Below, one piece after another: positions 10,221-18,796 of a stretch of DNA of 64,000 bases. The notes beneath the pieces are model-generated. The model did no database searches, had not been told where the DNA came from, and worked only from the letters and a program-made list of their open reading frames with translations. How positions within the stretch are numbered: position 1 is the first letter of the stretch; each line of letters opens with the position of its first letter. A program made the position numbers and the translations under genes. Origin of the DNA: Bacteroidales bacterium (GTDB lineage: Bacteria; Bacteroidota; Bacteroidia; Bacteroidales; Bacteroidaceae); assembly GCA_012517855.1 (NCBI GenBank), contig JAAYUD010000062.1:1-64000 (forward strand). The letters run 5' to 3'.

Positions 10221-10994
10221 ATGATTGAAACACAAGTATCAAAAGGTATTATCAGTACCTACTTCGAGAAACTAGAAAAGAATCTGGAACTGGATGTAGC
10301 CATCGTAGGTGGCGGCCCTTCGGGAATTGTAGCAGCCTACTATTTGGCTAAAGCAGGAGTACGAGTTGCCCAATTCGATCGCAAACTCTCTCCGGGCGGC
10401 GGTATGTGGGGTGGAGCCATGATGTTCAACCAAATAGTCTTTCAGGAAGAAGCATTGGACATTGTCAAAGATTTCAACATCAACTATGAATCTTATGAAG
10501 ACAATCTCTATGTAATGGATTCCATAGAGAGCACCTCTGCCCTACTCTATCAAGCCGTACATGCCGGTGCCACCGTTTTCAACTGTTACTCGGTAGAAGA
10601 CGTTGTGTTTAAGAACAACGAAGTGAGAGGTGTTGTTGTCAACTGGACACCGGTACTGCGTGAAGGACTTCATGTAGACCCTCTCAACATCATGGCCAAA
10701 TACGTGATCGACGGAACAGGCCACGATAGCGAAGTATGCAAGACAGTTGCTCGCAAAAACGGGATTCGCCTTGATACAGAGACCGGCGGTGTGATAGGAG
10801 AACGCTCTCTGGATGTTGTAGCTGGCGAAGACGAAGTAGTAAAAGGTACGAAAGAAATCTATCCGGGACTTTACGTTTGCGGTATGGCTGCTTCGGCCGT
10901 ATCGGGTACGCCCCGCATGGGACCTATTTTTGGCGGCATGCTGATGTCTGGCAAGAAAGTGGCCGACATGATTATAGAACGTCTTAAAAAGTAA
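10221..10994 (+). CDS. thi4: Thi4-type thiazole synthase, His active-site form (sulfide-dependent)
   Basis: This 257-residue enzyme makes the adenylated thiazole from NAD, glycine and sulfur. The dinucleotide-binding loop is VAIVGGGPSG (about residues 26-35), followed by GGGMWGGAMMFN. The segment aligned with the yeast sulfur-donor Cys205 (HGTQCCMDP) reads EGLHVDPL here, so His151 replaces the sacrificial cysteine. From knowledge of archaeal and anaerobe enzymes, the His form takes sulfur from free sulfide with iron and can turn over repeatedly. It replaces ThiG/ThiH/ThiS/ThiF, none of which is encoded in this operon. Confidence 0.93.
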   Translation: MIETQVSKGIISTYFEKLEKNLELDVAIVGGGPSGIVAAYYLAKAGVRVAQFDRKLSPGGGMWGGAMMFNQIVFQEEALDIVKDFNINYESYEDNLYVMDSIESTSALLYQAVHAGATVFNCYSVEDVVFKNNEVRGVVVNWTPVLREGLHVDPLNIMAKYVIDGTGHDSEVCKTVARKNGIRLDTETGGVIGERSLDVVAGEDEVVKGTKEIYPGLYVCGMAASAVSGTPRMGPIFGGMLMSGKKVADMIIERLKK

Positions 10995-10999
10995 TATCC

Positions 11000-11593
11000 A
11001 TGAAATGGATCGCTATTACCTCTCCCGACTTCTTGCCGGGAGAGGCTTCTGTTATCGTGATGTTGCTACAAAATGGCATAAACATCGTTCATCTGCGAAA
11101 GCCACAAGCAGATATATCGGCATGCCAGAAACTGATTGAAGAAATACCACCCCAATACTACCCTCGTATTGTATTACATCAGCATTTCGAACTCTGTAAC
11201 AAATACCATCTTCGAGGCATCCATATCAATTCAAGGAATAGCACTATTCCTGTTCCATTCGAAGGACACATTAGCTGTTCGTGCCACTCATTCCAAGAAG
11301 TCAAAGAAAAAAAAGAAAAGGCTGACTATGTTTTTCTCAGTCCGATATTCGACAGTATCTCAAAGCAAGGCTATAAATCGGCGTTTACAATAGAGTCTTT
11401 ACAGCAAGCCCAACGAGAAGGTATTATAGATAATAAAGTTATAGCATTGGGAGGCATTGCAGCAGATAAAATTCCGATGCTGCGATCGCTCTCTTTCGGT
11501 GGAGTAGCATTAATGGGCGATTTATGGAATAGATACCAAACTGACGGACCGAACGAACTAAAAAAACATTTAAAGATATTACTCAATAGATAG
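11000..11593 (+). CDS. ThiE/TenI-like protein, probable non-canonical thiamine phosphate synthase paralogue
   Basis: This 197-residue TIM-barrel protein ends the thiamine operon, 5 bases after thi4. It keeps the ThiE-like IVHLRKP strand and the VIALGGIA phosphate loop. The substrate-binding ND motif is LHQH, GVHLGQxD is GIHINSRN, and the GPxFxTxTK loop is LSPIFDSISKQGY. It also lacks the histidine of the TenI tautomerase motif (GHVFE in Bacillus TenI). It may be a relaxed ThiE, an accessory subunit or a salvage enzyme; the sequence does not decide. Similar second copies are common in thiamine operons of Bacteroides relatives. Confidence 0.75.
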   Translation: MKWIAITSPDFLPGEASVIVMLLQNGINIVHLRKPQADISACQKLIEEIPPQYYPRIVLHQHFELCNKYHLRGIHINSRNSTIPVPFEGHISCSCHSFQEVKEKKEKADYVFLSPIFDSISKQGYKSAFTIESLQQAQREGIIDNKVIALGGIAADKIPMLRSLSFGGVALMGDLWNRYQTDGPNELKKHLKILLNR

Positions 11594-11867
11594 ATAAAGA
11601 GATAATAAAACGAGATTTTTCATCATAATTATTTTTAGTTAATAGTATATATATTCTCTACGAGCCGATCAAATAATCAAGCCGCTGTCAATCTTTACAG
11701 ACGATACAGAAGTAGATGAGGTGTAGAACAAGTAAAAGATTCTTTATCGCAATATTTGGCATCTATAATATTTCATATCATAGATACAGCCTCTCTATGT
11801 AAATAAATTGGTTCACTATACTTTTGTCTTCTTACGATGCAAATACAAATAAATAAATACGTATATA
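11594..11867. other. Non-coding stretch after the thiamine operon
   Basis: AT-rich sequence without a supportable gene, terminator or promoter. The rest of the gap up to the tRNA genes holds the palindromic element at 11868-11957 and a tRNA-operon terminator at 12085-12122. Confidence 0.5.
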
Positions 11868-11957
11868 CGTCCCTTGCGACTCACGCCCGTGAGTCGGAAA
11901 AAACATAAGGACGAAACTTGCGACTCACGGGCGTGAGTCGCAAAGTACGTAAGGACC
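11868..11957. repeat. Double-hairpin intergenic element (copy F)
   Basis: CGACTCACGCCCGTGAGTCG (11877-11896) is a near-perfect palindrome. The second hairpin (11918-11943) has 12-bp arms, and its 20-base core is the exact reverse complement of the first, so the two can also pair with each other. Outer CGTCC (11868-11872) can pair with GGACG (11909-11913). The module CATAAGGACG resembles the AAGGACG module of the repeats at 51091 and 59641. Confidence 0.7.
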
Positions 11958-12084
11958 TAATTAGAAAAGGATACTACCAATAATACTTTCTAGAATATAC
12001 GAAACTTATATCAGCTCTATAAGAAGCAAATATAACTATAAGACTGTTGCCAAATGCCCAACTCTTGAAACAGAGAGGCATAAA

Positions 12085-12121
12085 AGCAAAAGGCTTTCCC
12101 CATTAGGAAAGCCTTTTGCTT

Positions 12122-12122
<1 letters not shown>
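12085..12122 (-). terminator. Terminator of the tRNA operon
   Basis: AGCAAAAGGCTTTCC pairs with GGAAAGCCTTTTGCT around a short CATTA-type loop. Read on the minus strand it ends in a T-rich stretch just after the last tRNA. Confidence 0.75.
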
Positions 12123-12197
<75 letters not shown>

Positions 12198-12210
12198 ATT
12201 AAAAATTTAG

Positions 12211-12294
12211 TGAAGAGAAGGAGAGTCGAACTCCCACGACATTACTGTCACTACCCCCTCAAAGTAGCGCGTCTACCAATTCCGCCATCTCTCC
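12211..12294 (-). tRNA. tRNA-Leu(GAG)
   Basis: A class II tRNA of 84 bases. The acceptor is GGAGAGA paired with TCTCTTC plus discriminator A. The anticodon stem is CTACT/GGTAG around loop TTGAGGG, giving anticodon GAG. A long variable arm and the T-loop GTTCGACTC are visible. No CCA is encoded. Confidence 0.93.
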
Positions 12295-12344
12295 ATAAGT
12301 AAATAAAGAACGCCTTTTTTAGATAAACACTTTATCACTCGTTG

Positions 12345-12426
12345 TGCCCAGAACAAGAGTCGAACTTGCACGTCTATTAAACACTCGCACCTGAAACGAG
12401 CGCGTCTACCATTCCGCCACCTGGGC
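12345..12426 (-). tRNA. tRNA-Leu(CAG)
   Basis: An 82-base class II tRNA. The acceptor is GCCCAGG/TCTGGGC with discriminator A. The anticodon stem is CTCGT/GCGAG around loop TTCAGGT, giving anticodon CAG. It has a long variable arm. It is the second gene of the four-tRNA transcript. Confidence 0.93.
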
Positions 12427-12433
12427 ATCGCTG

Positions 12434-12506
<73 letters not shown>

Positions 12507-12603
12507 ATTTGCGGGTACAAAGGTAAGCAAAATCCCCAAACCACCAAAACAATTTTATTTTTTTTGGTTCACTTTTTTCACTTCATTCTACCCACTAGGG
12601 AGA

Positions 12604-13743
12604 TCAACACATTCTATCGCGATAATCAGAATATTCAAACTGCTTAAATATGACAGCATTAGCATCGGAAGTCCACATCCCGATAGCGGGATGATGAATA
12701 CCATTGAACATGTTCGTTTTTACAGTTGTATAGTGAATCATATCTTCAAAAATAATTCGATCTCCTATTTTCAACTCCTGTTCAAAGCTCCATGTTCCTA
12801 TAAAATCACCACTTAAACAAGAATTCCCTCCAAGTCGATAGGTGTACGGTCCTGCCTCACCCTTGCGAGCCCCTATAATATCCGGTTGATAAGGCATTTC
12901 AAGACAATCGGGCATGTGGCAAGTGAAACTGACATTAAGTATTGCCGTACGTATACCGTGATTTTCGACAATATCAACAACTTTACTGTTCAACACTCCC
13001 GTACGCCATGCAAAGGCAGAACCGGGCTCGAGAATAATTTTAAGCCACGGATAACGTTTCCGAAATCCTTTCAATATCTCGACAAGCTGCGCGGTATCAT
13101 AATCTTGATGGGTCATTAAGTGCCCCCCGCCAAGATTGAGCCATTTGATCTGCGGGAACCATGAAGCGAATTTTGCTTCCAGATGTTCGAGCATGCGCTC
13201 CAGCTCATCGGGCATCGACTCACATAGACAATGACAATGAAAACCTTCTATGGACGGCGGAAGCTTATCGGGCAATTGATCGGATGTGACACCAAAACGA
13301 GTGCCCGGAGCACAAGGATTATAAAGAGCTGTCTTCACTTCCGAGTACTCTGGATTAACTCTGACCCCACAAGAAACATCTTTTCCGATGGTCTTGGGAT
13401 AATAATGTTCAAATTGAGAAAAAGAATTAAATGTAATACATCTACTGTATTTAACTATATCGTCAAACTCTTCGCTAACGTACGCCGGTGAATAAGTATG
13501 AGCACGGCTGCCAAACTCCTCAAAAGCAAGTCTGGCTTCATACAACGAACTAGCCGTAGAATGTTCGATGTATTCTCTGAAAATGGGAAACGTACGCCAT
13601 AAGGCAAAAGCTTTAAAAGCCAAAATAATTTCGACCCCAGTTTGATCGGCAACAGACTTTATAAGACTTAGATTCTTACGAAGCAAATCTTCCTCAACAA
13701 TATAGCAAGGAGAAGGAAATTTTTTATAATCAATCATATCCAA
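12604..13743 (-). CDS. nspC: Carboxynorspermidine decarboxylase
   Basis: NspC decarboxylates carboxyspermidine/carboxynorspermidine in the alternative polyamine pathway of gut bacteroides and vibrios. It belongs to the fold III PLP enzymes. The PLP lysine is Lys44 in LAFKAFALW, with HCLCES, LNLGGGH and the phosphate-binding ILEPGSAFAW. The second-subunit motif DMIHYTTVKTNMFNG is near the C-terminus. The 379-residue length fits. It is transcribed divergently from the ammonia-lyase gene. The partner dehydrogenase is not in this window. Confidence 0.93.
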   Translation of the reverse strand: MDMIDYKKFPSPCYIVEEDLLRKNLSLIKSVADQTGVEIILAFKAFALWRTFPIFREYIEHSTASSLYEARLAFEEFGSRAHTYSPAYVSEEFDDIVKYSRCITFNSFSQFEHYYPKTIGKDVSCGVRVNPEYSEVKTALYNPCAPGTRFGVTSDQLPDKLPPSIEGFHCHCLCESMPDELERMLEHLEAKFASWFPQIKWLNLGGGHLMTHQDYDTAQLVEILKGFRKRYPWLKIILEPGSAFAWRTGVLNSKVVDIVENHGIRTAILNVSFTCHMPDCLEMPYQPDIIGARKGEAGPYTYRLGGNSCLSGDFIGTWSFEQELKIGDRIIFEDMIHYTTVKTNMFNGIHHPAIGMWTSDANAVIFKQFEYSDYRDRMC

Positions 13744-13806
13744 TATTTAATTTCAGATGAATATGCAAAGATATAGATTACTCCTTACATTTTCACCTAT
13801 TTTGGC

Positions 13807-13814
13807 TATCTTTG
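13807..13814 (+). promoter_or_regulatory. -7 box for the ammonia-lyase gene
   Basis: TATCTTTG lies 23 bases before the ATG. A minus-strand TATCTTTG (complement at 13766-13773) in the same 93-base gap probably serves nspC. Confidence 0.5.
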
Positions 13815-13836
13815 TCTCTCAATCAAGAAAAGCATC

Positions 13837-15366
13837 ATGATAGAAATAAAAGGAACGCTCAATAAGAATGATATTGAACGCATTGTTTTTGGAAAAGAAA
13901 ATATCCGTCTTTCGCAAGAGACAGCAGAGGCAATCGAAAATTGTTACCGCTTTCTGAGAACATTCTCATCTCAAAAAATCATTTATGGAATTAATACCGG
14001 CTTTGGACCGATGGCACAATGGAGGATAGACGAATCGGACCTTAAAGCTTTGCAATATAATATTATAAGGAGCCATGCTACCGGAGCAGGCAAAAGTGTA
14101 GAGCCTATCTATGTAAGAGCAGCGATGGTAGCTCGACTTCAGACTTTTGTACAAGCCAAATCGGGAGTACACATTGATTTGGTAAATCTACTGATAGAAT
14201 TTATTAATCGGGAAATTTATCCTCTGATTCCGGAACATGGAAGTGTGGGTGCCAGTGGCGACTTAGTACAGTTGGCTCACATGGCCCTTACACTAATAGG
14301 CGAAGGAGAAGTATACTATAAAGGAAAATGGCAGCCCACTGCTGAAGTAATGAGCGAAAACCACTTAAAACCCTTTGAGATACACATAAGAGAAGGGCTA
14401 TCGGTCACAAACGGAACTTCAATGATGACAGGTATTGGCTTTGTCAATGTATACCATGCTCAAAACCTGCTGCATTGGGCCACCTCACTATCGGTAATGA
14501 TCAATGAAATAGCCTCTTCGTACGATGACCTGATGTCTGAGACTTTAAATTGTGCCAAGCGCCATAAAGGGCAACAGATTATCGCCAAGATGATGAGAGA
14601 CTGGGCAAAGGGAAGCGAGTGTCTACAGAAACGCGAAAACGACCTCTATGTGGAGAACAAACACGAAGAAAAAGTTTTTATAAAAAAAGTGCAAGCATAT
14701 TATTCGCTACGCTGCGTTCCACAAATACTTGGCCCGATATGGGAAGAGATAAAGAATGCAGAAAAAATAGTCGTAGACGAATTTAATTCAGTATGCGACA
14801 ATCCCATTGTAGATCCATCCACCGAGAATATTTATCATGGTGGCAATTTTCATGGTGACTATATTTCGTACGAGATGGATAAGCTTAAAATAGGCGTTAC
14901 AAAGATGACAATGCTCATAGAGCGTCAATTAAATTATCTCTTTCACGACCGCATTAACGGCATTCTTCCACCCTTCGTCAATTTGGGAGTACTCGGATTA
15001 AATTACGGACTACAAGCCTCGCAGTTTACTGCAACGTCTACGACAGCCGAATGCCAGACACTATCAATGCCGATGAGCATTCATAGTATTCCGAACAACA
15101 ATGACAACCAAGATATTGTGAGTATGGGAACCAATTCGGCACAAATAGCCGCAACCATCATTGAAAATGCTTACCAAGTAATGGCTATCGAAGTAATGGC
15201 CATTGTGCAAGCTATTGATTATTTAAAAATTCAGAAGAAAATATCTCCTTCCGGACAAGCTATATACCAAGAGGTCAGACGCTTCTTCCCTGCTTTTATT
15301 GAAGACACGCCCAAATATAAAGAGATCAGAGAAATAGAGGATTATCTTAAAAGAAAAAGCTTTTGA
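13837..15366 (+). CDS. Aromatic amino acid ammonia-lyase (HAL/TAL family), probably tyrosine type
   Basis: This 509-residue enzyme eliminates ammonia from an aromatic amino acid using an MIO cofactor made from Ala139-Ser140-Gly141 (VGASGDLVQ). The catalytic Tyr50 lies in IIYGINTGFGPMAQWRI. That segment, with NIIRSHATGAGK and YHGGNFHGDYIS, closely resembles the tyrosine ammonia-lyase of Flavobacterium johnsoniae as I remember it, more than ordinary HutH. No hutU, hutI or ftcD lies nearby, which also argues against histidine catabolism. TAL-type enzymes feed coumarate into aryl polyene or flexirubin pigments in this phylum, but no pigment genes are adjacent. Substrate choice is inferred. Confidence 0.85.
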   Translation: MIEIKGTLNKNDIERIVFGKENIRLSQETAEAIENCYRFLRTFSSQKIIYGINTGFGPMAQWRIDESDLKALQYNIIRSHATGAGKSVEPIYVRAAMVARLQTFVQAKSGVHIDLVNLLIEFINREIYPLIPEHGSVGASGDLVQLAHMALTLIGEGEVYYKGKWQPTAEVMSENHLKPFEIHIREGLSVTNGTSMMTGIGFVNVYHAQNLLHWATSLSVMINEIASSYDDLMSETLNCAKRHKGQQIIAKMMRDWAKGSECLQKRENDLYVENKHEEKVFIKKVQAYYSLRCVPQILGPIWEEIKNAEKIVVDEFNSVCDNPIVDPSTENIYHGGNFHGDYISYEMDKLKIGVTKMTMLIERQLNYLFHDRINGILPPFVNLGVLGLNYGLQASQFTATSTTAECQTLSMPMSIHSIPNNNDNQDIVSMGTNSAQIAATIIENAYQVMAIEVMAIVQAIDYLKIQKKISPSGQAIYQEVRRFFPAFIEDTPKYKEIREIEDYLKRKSF

Positions 15367-15428
15367 AATAATACTTCCCCTGAAACTTGGTAGTTGTTAC
15401 AATCGACCGTCTATTACTGCGGTAACTA

Positions 15429-15463
15429 GCGTATGCTGTAGAGATTCCTTAGGCAGCATACGC
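15429..15463. repeat. Small hairpin related to the modular intergenic elements
   Basis: GCGTATGCTG (15429-15438) and CAGCATACGC (15454-15463) form a perfect 10-bp stem. The bases before it (TGCGGTAACTA) match a module of the element at 4488-4622. It looks like a reduced copy of that family. It also lies where a terminator for the ammonia-lyase gene would be, but no T-run follows. Confidence 0.45.
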
Positions 15464-15726
15464 CACAGGCAACCGACCTTTACCAAATAAAAGATGATAT
15501 TCCAAATCATCCGTAAATCATCTTTTCCGCTTTCTTTCTTGCAGATTCAATATTTTTGTTATATATTGCCACTTGGTTACCGTTAAATCAGTTTGGTACA
15601 TTTTCCTTTTGGTTTAGTCACTTCAAAGAAAGCAACTATCCGACTGATACGGAAACCTTTTTAGAAAAAGATTGTAGCTAATTTTAAACAGGGACTAAAT
15701 AAAATATTTAATTAAAAACAAAAATT
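15464..15726. other. Leader region of the aldolase gene
   Basis: Non-coding. A TATTTTTG at 15551-15558 could be a -7 box, giving a long leader of about 160 bases. No riboswitch class was recognised in it. Confidence 0.35.
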
Positions 15727-16767
15727 ATGAAACTGATTGAAACAAAAGCACAAAAGCTGATAGATACCGCCAAAGCGATGGTTGCTGACAAAAAAGGATT
15801 GTTGGCTATGGATGAAAGTTACCCGACTTGTAATAAACGATTTGCAAAACTAGGAATTCCGGAAACAGCAGAACTTCGGCGTGAGTATCGTGAAATGATT
15901 GTTACAACTGCCGGATTGAATCAAAGTATAAGCGGAGCCATCTTGTTTGACGAAACAATTCGTCAGCATTTAAAAGATGGACGTTCATTTATCAAAGTAC
16001 TGACCGACAATCAAATTATTCCCGGGATTAAAGTGGATGAAGGTACAGTAGTTATGGCAGGGCATCCGAGAGAAAAGATTACCGAAGGATTGGATAATTT
16101 ACGTGAGCGACTCATTGAATATGCCCAAATGGGCTTACGATTCGCGAAATGGCGTGCTGTAATTACTATTGGTGACGGTATCCCGACACAGGCATCTATC
16201 GAAGCAAATGCACATGCATTAGCTCGTTATGCTGTATTATGTCAAGAAGAAGGGATTGTCCCGATTGTAGAACCGGAAGTACTTATGGACGGCGATCATA
16301 CAATGGAACGTTGTTTTGAAGTGACCGAACAAGTACTGCATACAGTTTTCAATCAACTTTATGCACAAGGAGTAATACTTGAAGGCATGATTTTAAAACC
16401 AAATATGATTGTGCCGGGATTGACTTGTAAAAAACAAGAATCGGATAATGAAGTAGCAGATGCAACTATAAAATGCCTCTTACGTACAGTACCGGCAGCA
16501 GTTCCGGGAATTGCGTTCTTATCGGGAGGGCAATCTTCGGAATCAGCTTCGGCTCGTTTGAATGCGATGAATGTCCGGTTTAAGTCTAAATTACCGTGGG
16601 AAGTATCATTTTCGTTTGGCCGTGCTATTCAACAGCCGGCTTTGAATATTTGGCATGGAAAAGAAGCCAATGTACTGGAAGCACAGAAGGCTTTGTATCA
16701 TCGGGCAGCATGCAACTTAGCAGCACGGCGAGGTGAATACAATGACAAAATGGAAAAAGAATATTGA
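15727..16767 (+). CDS. Fructose-bisphosphate aldolase, class I
   Basis: This 346-residue Schiff-base aldolase is of the animal/plant type. It shows the N-terminal GLLAMDESYPTCNKRF, Lys141 in FAKWRAV, EPEVLMDGDH, and the Schiff-base Lys224 in GMILKPNMIVPG. The C-terminal phosphate loop is FLSGGQSSESAS. It cleaves fructose-1,6-bisphosphate without metal. The C-terminal tail is short and lacks the terminal Tyr-rich segment in its exact animal form, ending NDKMEKEY. It is a single gene. Class I enzymes of this type are patchy in Bacteroidota, so transfer is possible but not shown. Confidence 0.93.
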   Translation: MKLIETKAQKLIDTAKAMVADKKGLLAMDESYPTCNKRFAKLGIPETAELRREYREMIVTTAGLNQSISGAILFDETIRQHLKDGRSFIKVLTDNQIIPGIKVDEGTVVMAGHPREKITEGLDNLRERLIEYAQMGLRFAKWRAVITIGDGIPTQASIEANAHALARYAVLCQEEGIVPIVEPEVLMDGDHTMERCFEVTEQVLHTVFNQLYAQGVILEGMILKPNMIVPGLTCKKQESDNEVADATIKCLLRTVPAAVPGIAFLSGGQSSESASARLNAMNVRFKSKLPWEVSFSFGRAIQQPALNIWHGKEANVLEAQKALYHRAACNLAARRGEYNDKMEKEY

Positions 16768-16896
16768 TAAAATTAATATTATTCTTTGCTGACATTGCCA
16801 AAGTCGCAATTATTTCAGGATGTGGGTGAAATCTTTCTGATATGAACCAACTTTGATCAGTATGTTTCACAGACCTCACCTTTTTTAAAAGGTATC

Positions 16897-17145
16897 ATGG
16901 AACGTTTAAAAGCATTTTGGCAAAGCATTATGGCTATAATTAGAACATCGTGGCGGAGACGTACGGATGTAGAGCGCACTAATTGCAACATGATTTTGTT
17001 GAAATTGATCGGCGCGATGATCTTGGCATGCCCAACCGCTTCGATGTATATTATGGAATGGCTGATTCTCGAATTAGTGTTTCATGTCTTGATTTACCGG
17101 ATATATTACCGCCGGAAAGAGTTGCCGATCAACCGTGAACTATAA
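16897..17145 (+). CDS. Hypothetical small membrane protein
   Basis: An 82-residue reading frame with an ATG at 16897. It has a basic N-terminal part (RTSWRRRTDVER), two hydrophobic stretches (about 32-46 and 50-68) and a basic tail (YRIYYRRKELPINREL). I do not recognise a family. It lies 129 bases after the aldolase gene with no clear promoter. It could be a real small membrane protein or a chance frame. Confidence 0.35.
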   Translation: MERLKAFWQSIMAIIRTSWRRRTDVERTNCNMILLKLIGAMILACPTASMYIMEWLILELVFHVLIYRIYYRRKELPINREL

Positions 17146-17240
17146 ATTACTTTTTATATTTTATAAGTGAGCCCAACGGCAATAGAGAATTATAAAAACA
17201 AAAAAACGAGCAATTCTCTCGAACTTCCCGCCTCTTCATC

Positions 17241-17266
17241 TTAGAAAGCCCGTATTGGCTTTCTAA
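17241..17266 (+). terminator. Hairpin downstream of the small membrane ORF
   Basis: TTAGAAAGCC (17241-17250), a 6-base loop, and GGCTTTCTAA (17257-17266): a perfect 10-bp stem. The following T-run is weak (AGTTAACATTG). Confidence 0.45.
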
Positions 17267-17616
17267 AGTTAACATTGTTATCATCCTAAAAACAATTGCT
17301 TATCTCTAAGCTCCTTAAAAAAACTAATAAAACAAATCAATCTTTATCTATTTTCTAAACCTAATGAAAAAAGAACCTTCAATCAATCTTTTTTACCAAT
17401 CTAATACTTAATTGAAAACTAATCTTTTGTTTAACCTTAAAATAATAAACCCAAAACTAAAATATTCAGCATTTTCCCAAATGCGATACAAAGGTAAAGC
17501 ATTTAGTTGAATATTGTATCGACAAACCATGTTTTATAACATATTTTTTGAATATACTCTAAAAATGTTATTAATACAATATATATTCGGATGTATTCTT
17601 TAATAAGGTTTAAATA
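17267..17616. other. AT-rich non-coding stretch
   Basis: Strongly AT-rich with runs of A and T and no supportable gene on either strand. No repeat or RNA family was recognised. Confidence 0.4.
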
Positions 17617-17658
17617 AATAGCTCTATTAATGCTTATAAAAAGCCTAATAGAGCTATT
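17617..17658 (-). terminator. Terminator of the TSCPD/yebC transcript
   Basis: AATAGCTCTATTA (17617-17629) pairs perfectly with TAATAGAGCTATT (17646-17658). On the minus strand the stem is followed by a T-rich TATTTATTT. Confidence 0.65.
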
Positions 17659-17720
17659 GTTGTTTTGATTTGGACACCAAAAATCTAAAACAGACACCTG
17701 CTATCCAATAGAACTTATCA

Positions 17721-17966
17721 TCAATATCCCATTTGATGAAGCGCATGACACAATTGATCAGGGCACGAAGTCGATTTCATTCCACACCGAACGCCTTCGA
17801 GTTTGGCTATCACATCTTCAATCTTCATTCCTTTGACAAGTATTGAAATGCCTTTCAGATTTCCATCACATCCATTGTCAAAATAAACATCTTTGAGAAT
17901 ACCATTTTCCACATCAAGATGAATGACGGTACTACAAGTACCTTGCGTATGATAAGTATATTTCAT
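17721..17966 (-). CDS. TSCPD domain protein (TIGR03905 family)
   Basis: An 81-residue protein with the namesake motif TSCPDQLCHAL at the C-terminus. Other cysteines sit in GTCSTVIHL, FDNGCDGNL and GVRCGMKS. The same small domain ends some vitamin B12-dependent ribonucleotide reductases, where it may bind metal or nucleic acid; as a free-standing protein its role is unknown. It follows the yebC-type gene by 33 bases on the same strand and is probably cotranscribed. Confidence 0.85.
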   Translation of the reverse strand: MKYTYHTQGTCSTVIHLDVENGILKDVYFDNGCDGNLKGISILVKGMKIEDVIAKLEGVRCGMKSTSCPDQLCHALHQMGY

Positions 17967-17999
17967 AAAAAGACAGAGAATTCTATCAATTAGATATTA

Positions 18000-18734
18000 C
18001 TATTCCTCTTCAAGAGGCTTCATATTGGTATAAACGTTTTGAACGTCTTCGTCATCTTCGAGACGTTCTACCATTTTATCAATTGTTTCACGCTGTTCGG
18101 GAGTAGCATCTTTCATATCACTAGGAATACGAGTGAACTCAGCCCCTTTCACTTCAAAACCGTTTTCTTCAAAGTATTTTTGGATGGCATTAAAAGACTT
18201 CGGGTTACCATAAATGGTAAGTTCGCCTTCTTCTTCATCAAAATCATACTCTTCTTCAACACCGAGGTCAATCATTTCGAGGATTAAATCATCTATATCC
18301 AACCCCTCTTTCATAGCCACAGTAAATACGCACTTATGGGTAAACAAGAAGTCCAAGCTTCCCATTGTTCCCATATTGCCTGAGAATTTATTAAATACGC
18401 TACGAACATTGGCAACAGTACGAGTGGTATTATCGGTTGCCGTTTCTACAAATACAGCAATACCATAAGGCCCATAGCCTTCGTAATTCATTTCTTTATA
18501 ATCCTTCTCATTTTTACCCATTGCATTTTTGATAGCACGCTCGACATTATCTTTCGGCATGTTTTCATTTTTCGCAGTGGCAATGATGGCACGTAGATGA
18601 GGATTATTTTCAGGATCGGGCCCGCCGGCCTTTACCGCAATTGCAATCTGTTTACCAATTCGGGTAAATGTACGAGCCATATTACCCCATCTTTTTAGTT
18701 TTCTTGCTTTTCTAAATTCAAATGCTCTTCCCAT
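18000..18734 (-). CDS. YebC/PmpR family DNA-binding or translation factor
   Basis: A 244-residue YebC-family protein: MGRAFEFRKARKLKRWGNMAR at the start differs mildly from the usual MAGHSKW, which is typical for Bacteroidota. GGPDPENNPHLRAIIATAKN and MPKDNVERAIKNAMG follow, with an acidic C-terminal domain. The family was described as transcription regulators; more recent work places members on ribosomes stalled at prolines. Which role applies here is open. It lies 62 bases downstream of pheT, same strand. Confidence 0.93.
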   Translation of the reverse strand: MGRAFEFRKARKLKRWGNMARTFTRIGKQIAIAVKAGGPDPENNPHLRAIIATAKNENMPKDNVERAIKNAMGKNEKDYKEMNYEGYGPYGIAVFVETATDNTTRTVANVRSVFNKFSGNMGTMGSLDFLFTHKCVFTVAMKEGLDIDDLILEMIDLGVEEEYDFDEEEGELTIYGNPKSFNAIQKYFEENGFEVKGAEFTRIPSDMKDATPEQRETIDKMVERLEDDEDVQNVYTNMKPLEEE

Positions 18735-18796
18735 TGGAGTGTAATTTGCGAGAAGACTTCTTCAGCCTCCTCCTTGTTAGTTATATTAATGTTATA

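Noticed and set aside
13837-15366. Annotation as histidine ammonia-lyase HutH
   Set aside because: Motifs are closer to the tyrosine type and no histidine-degradation neighbours are present; kept as family-level only.
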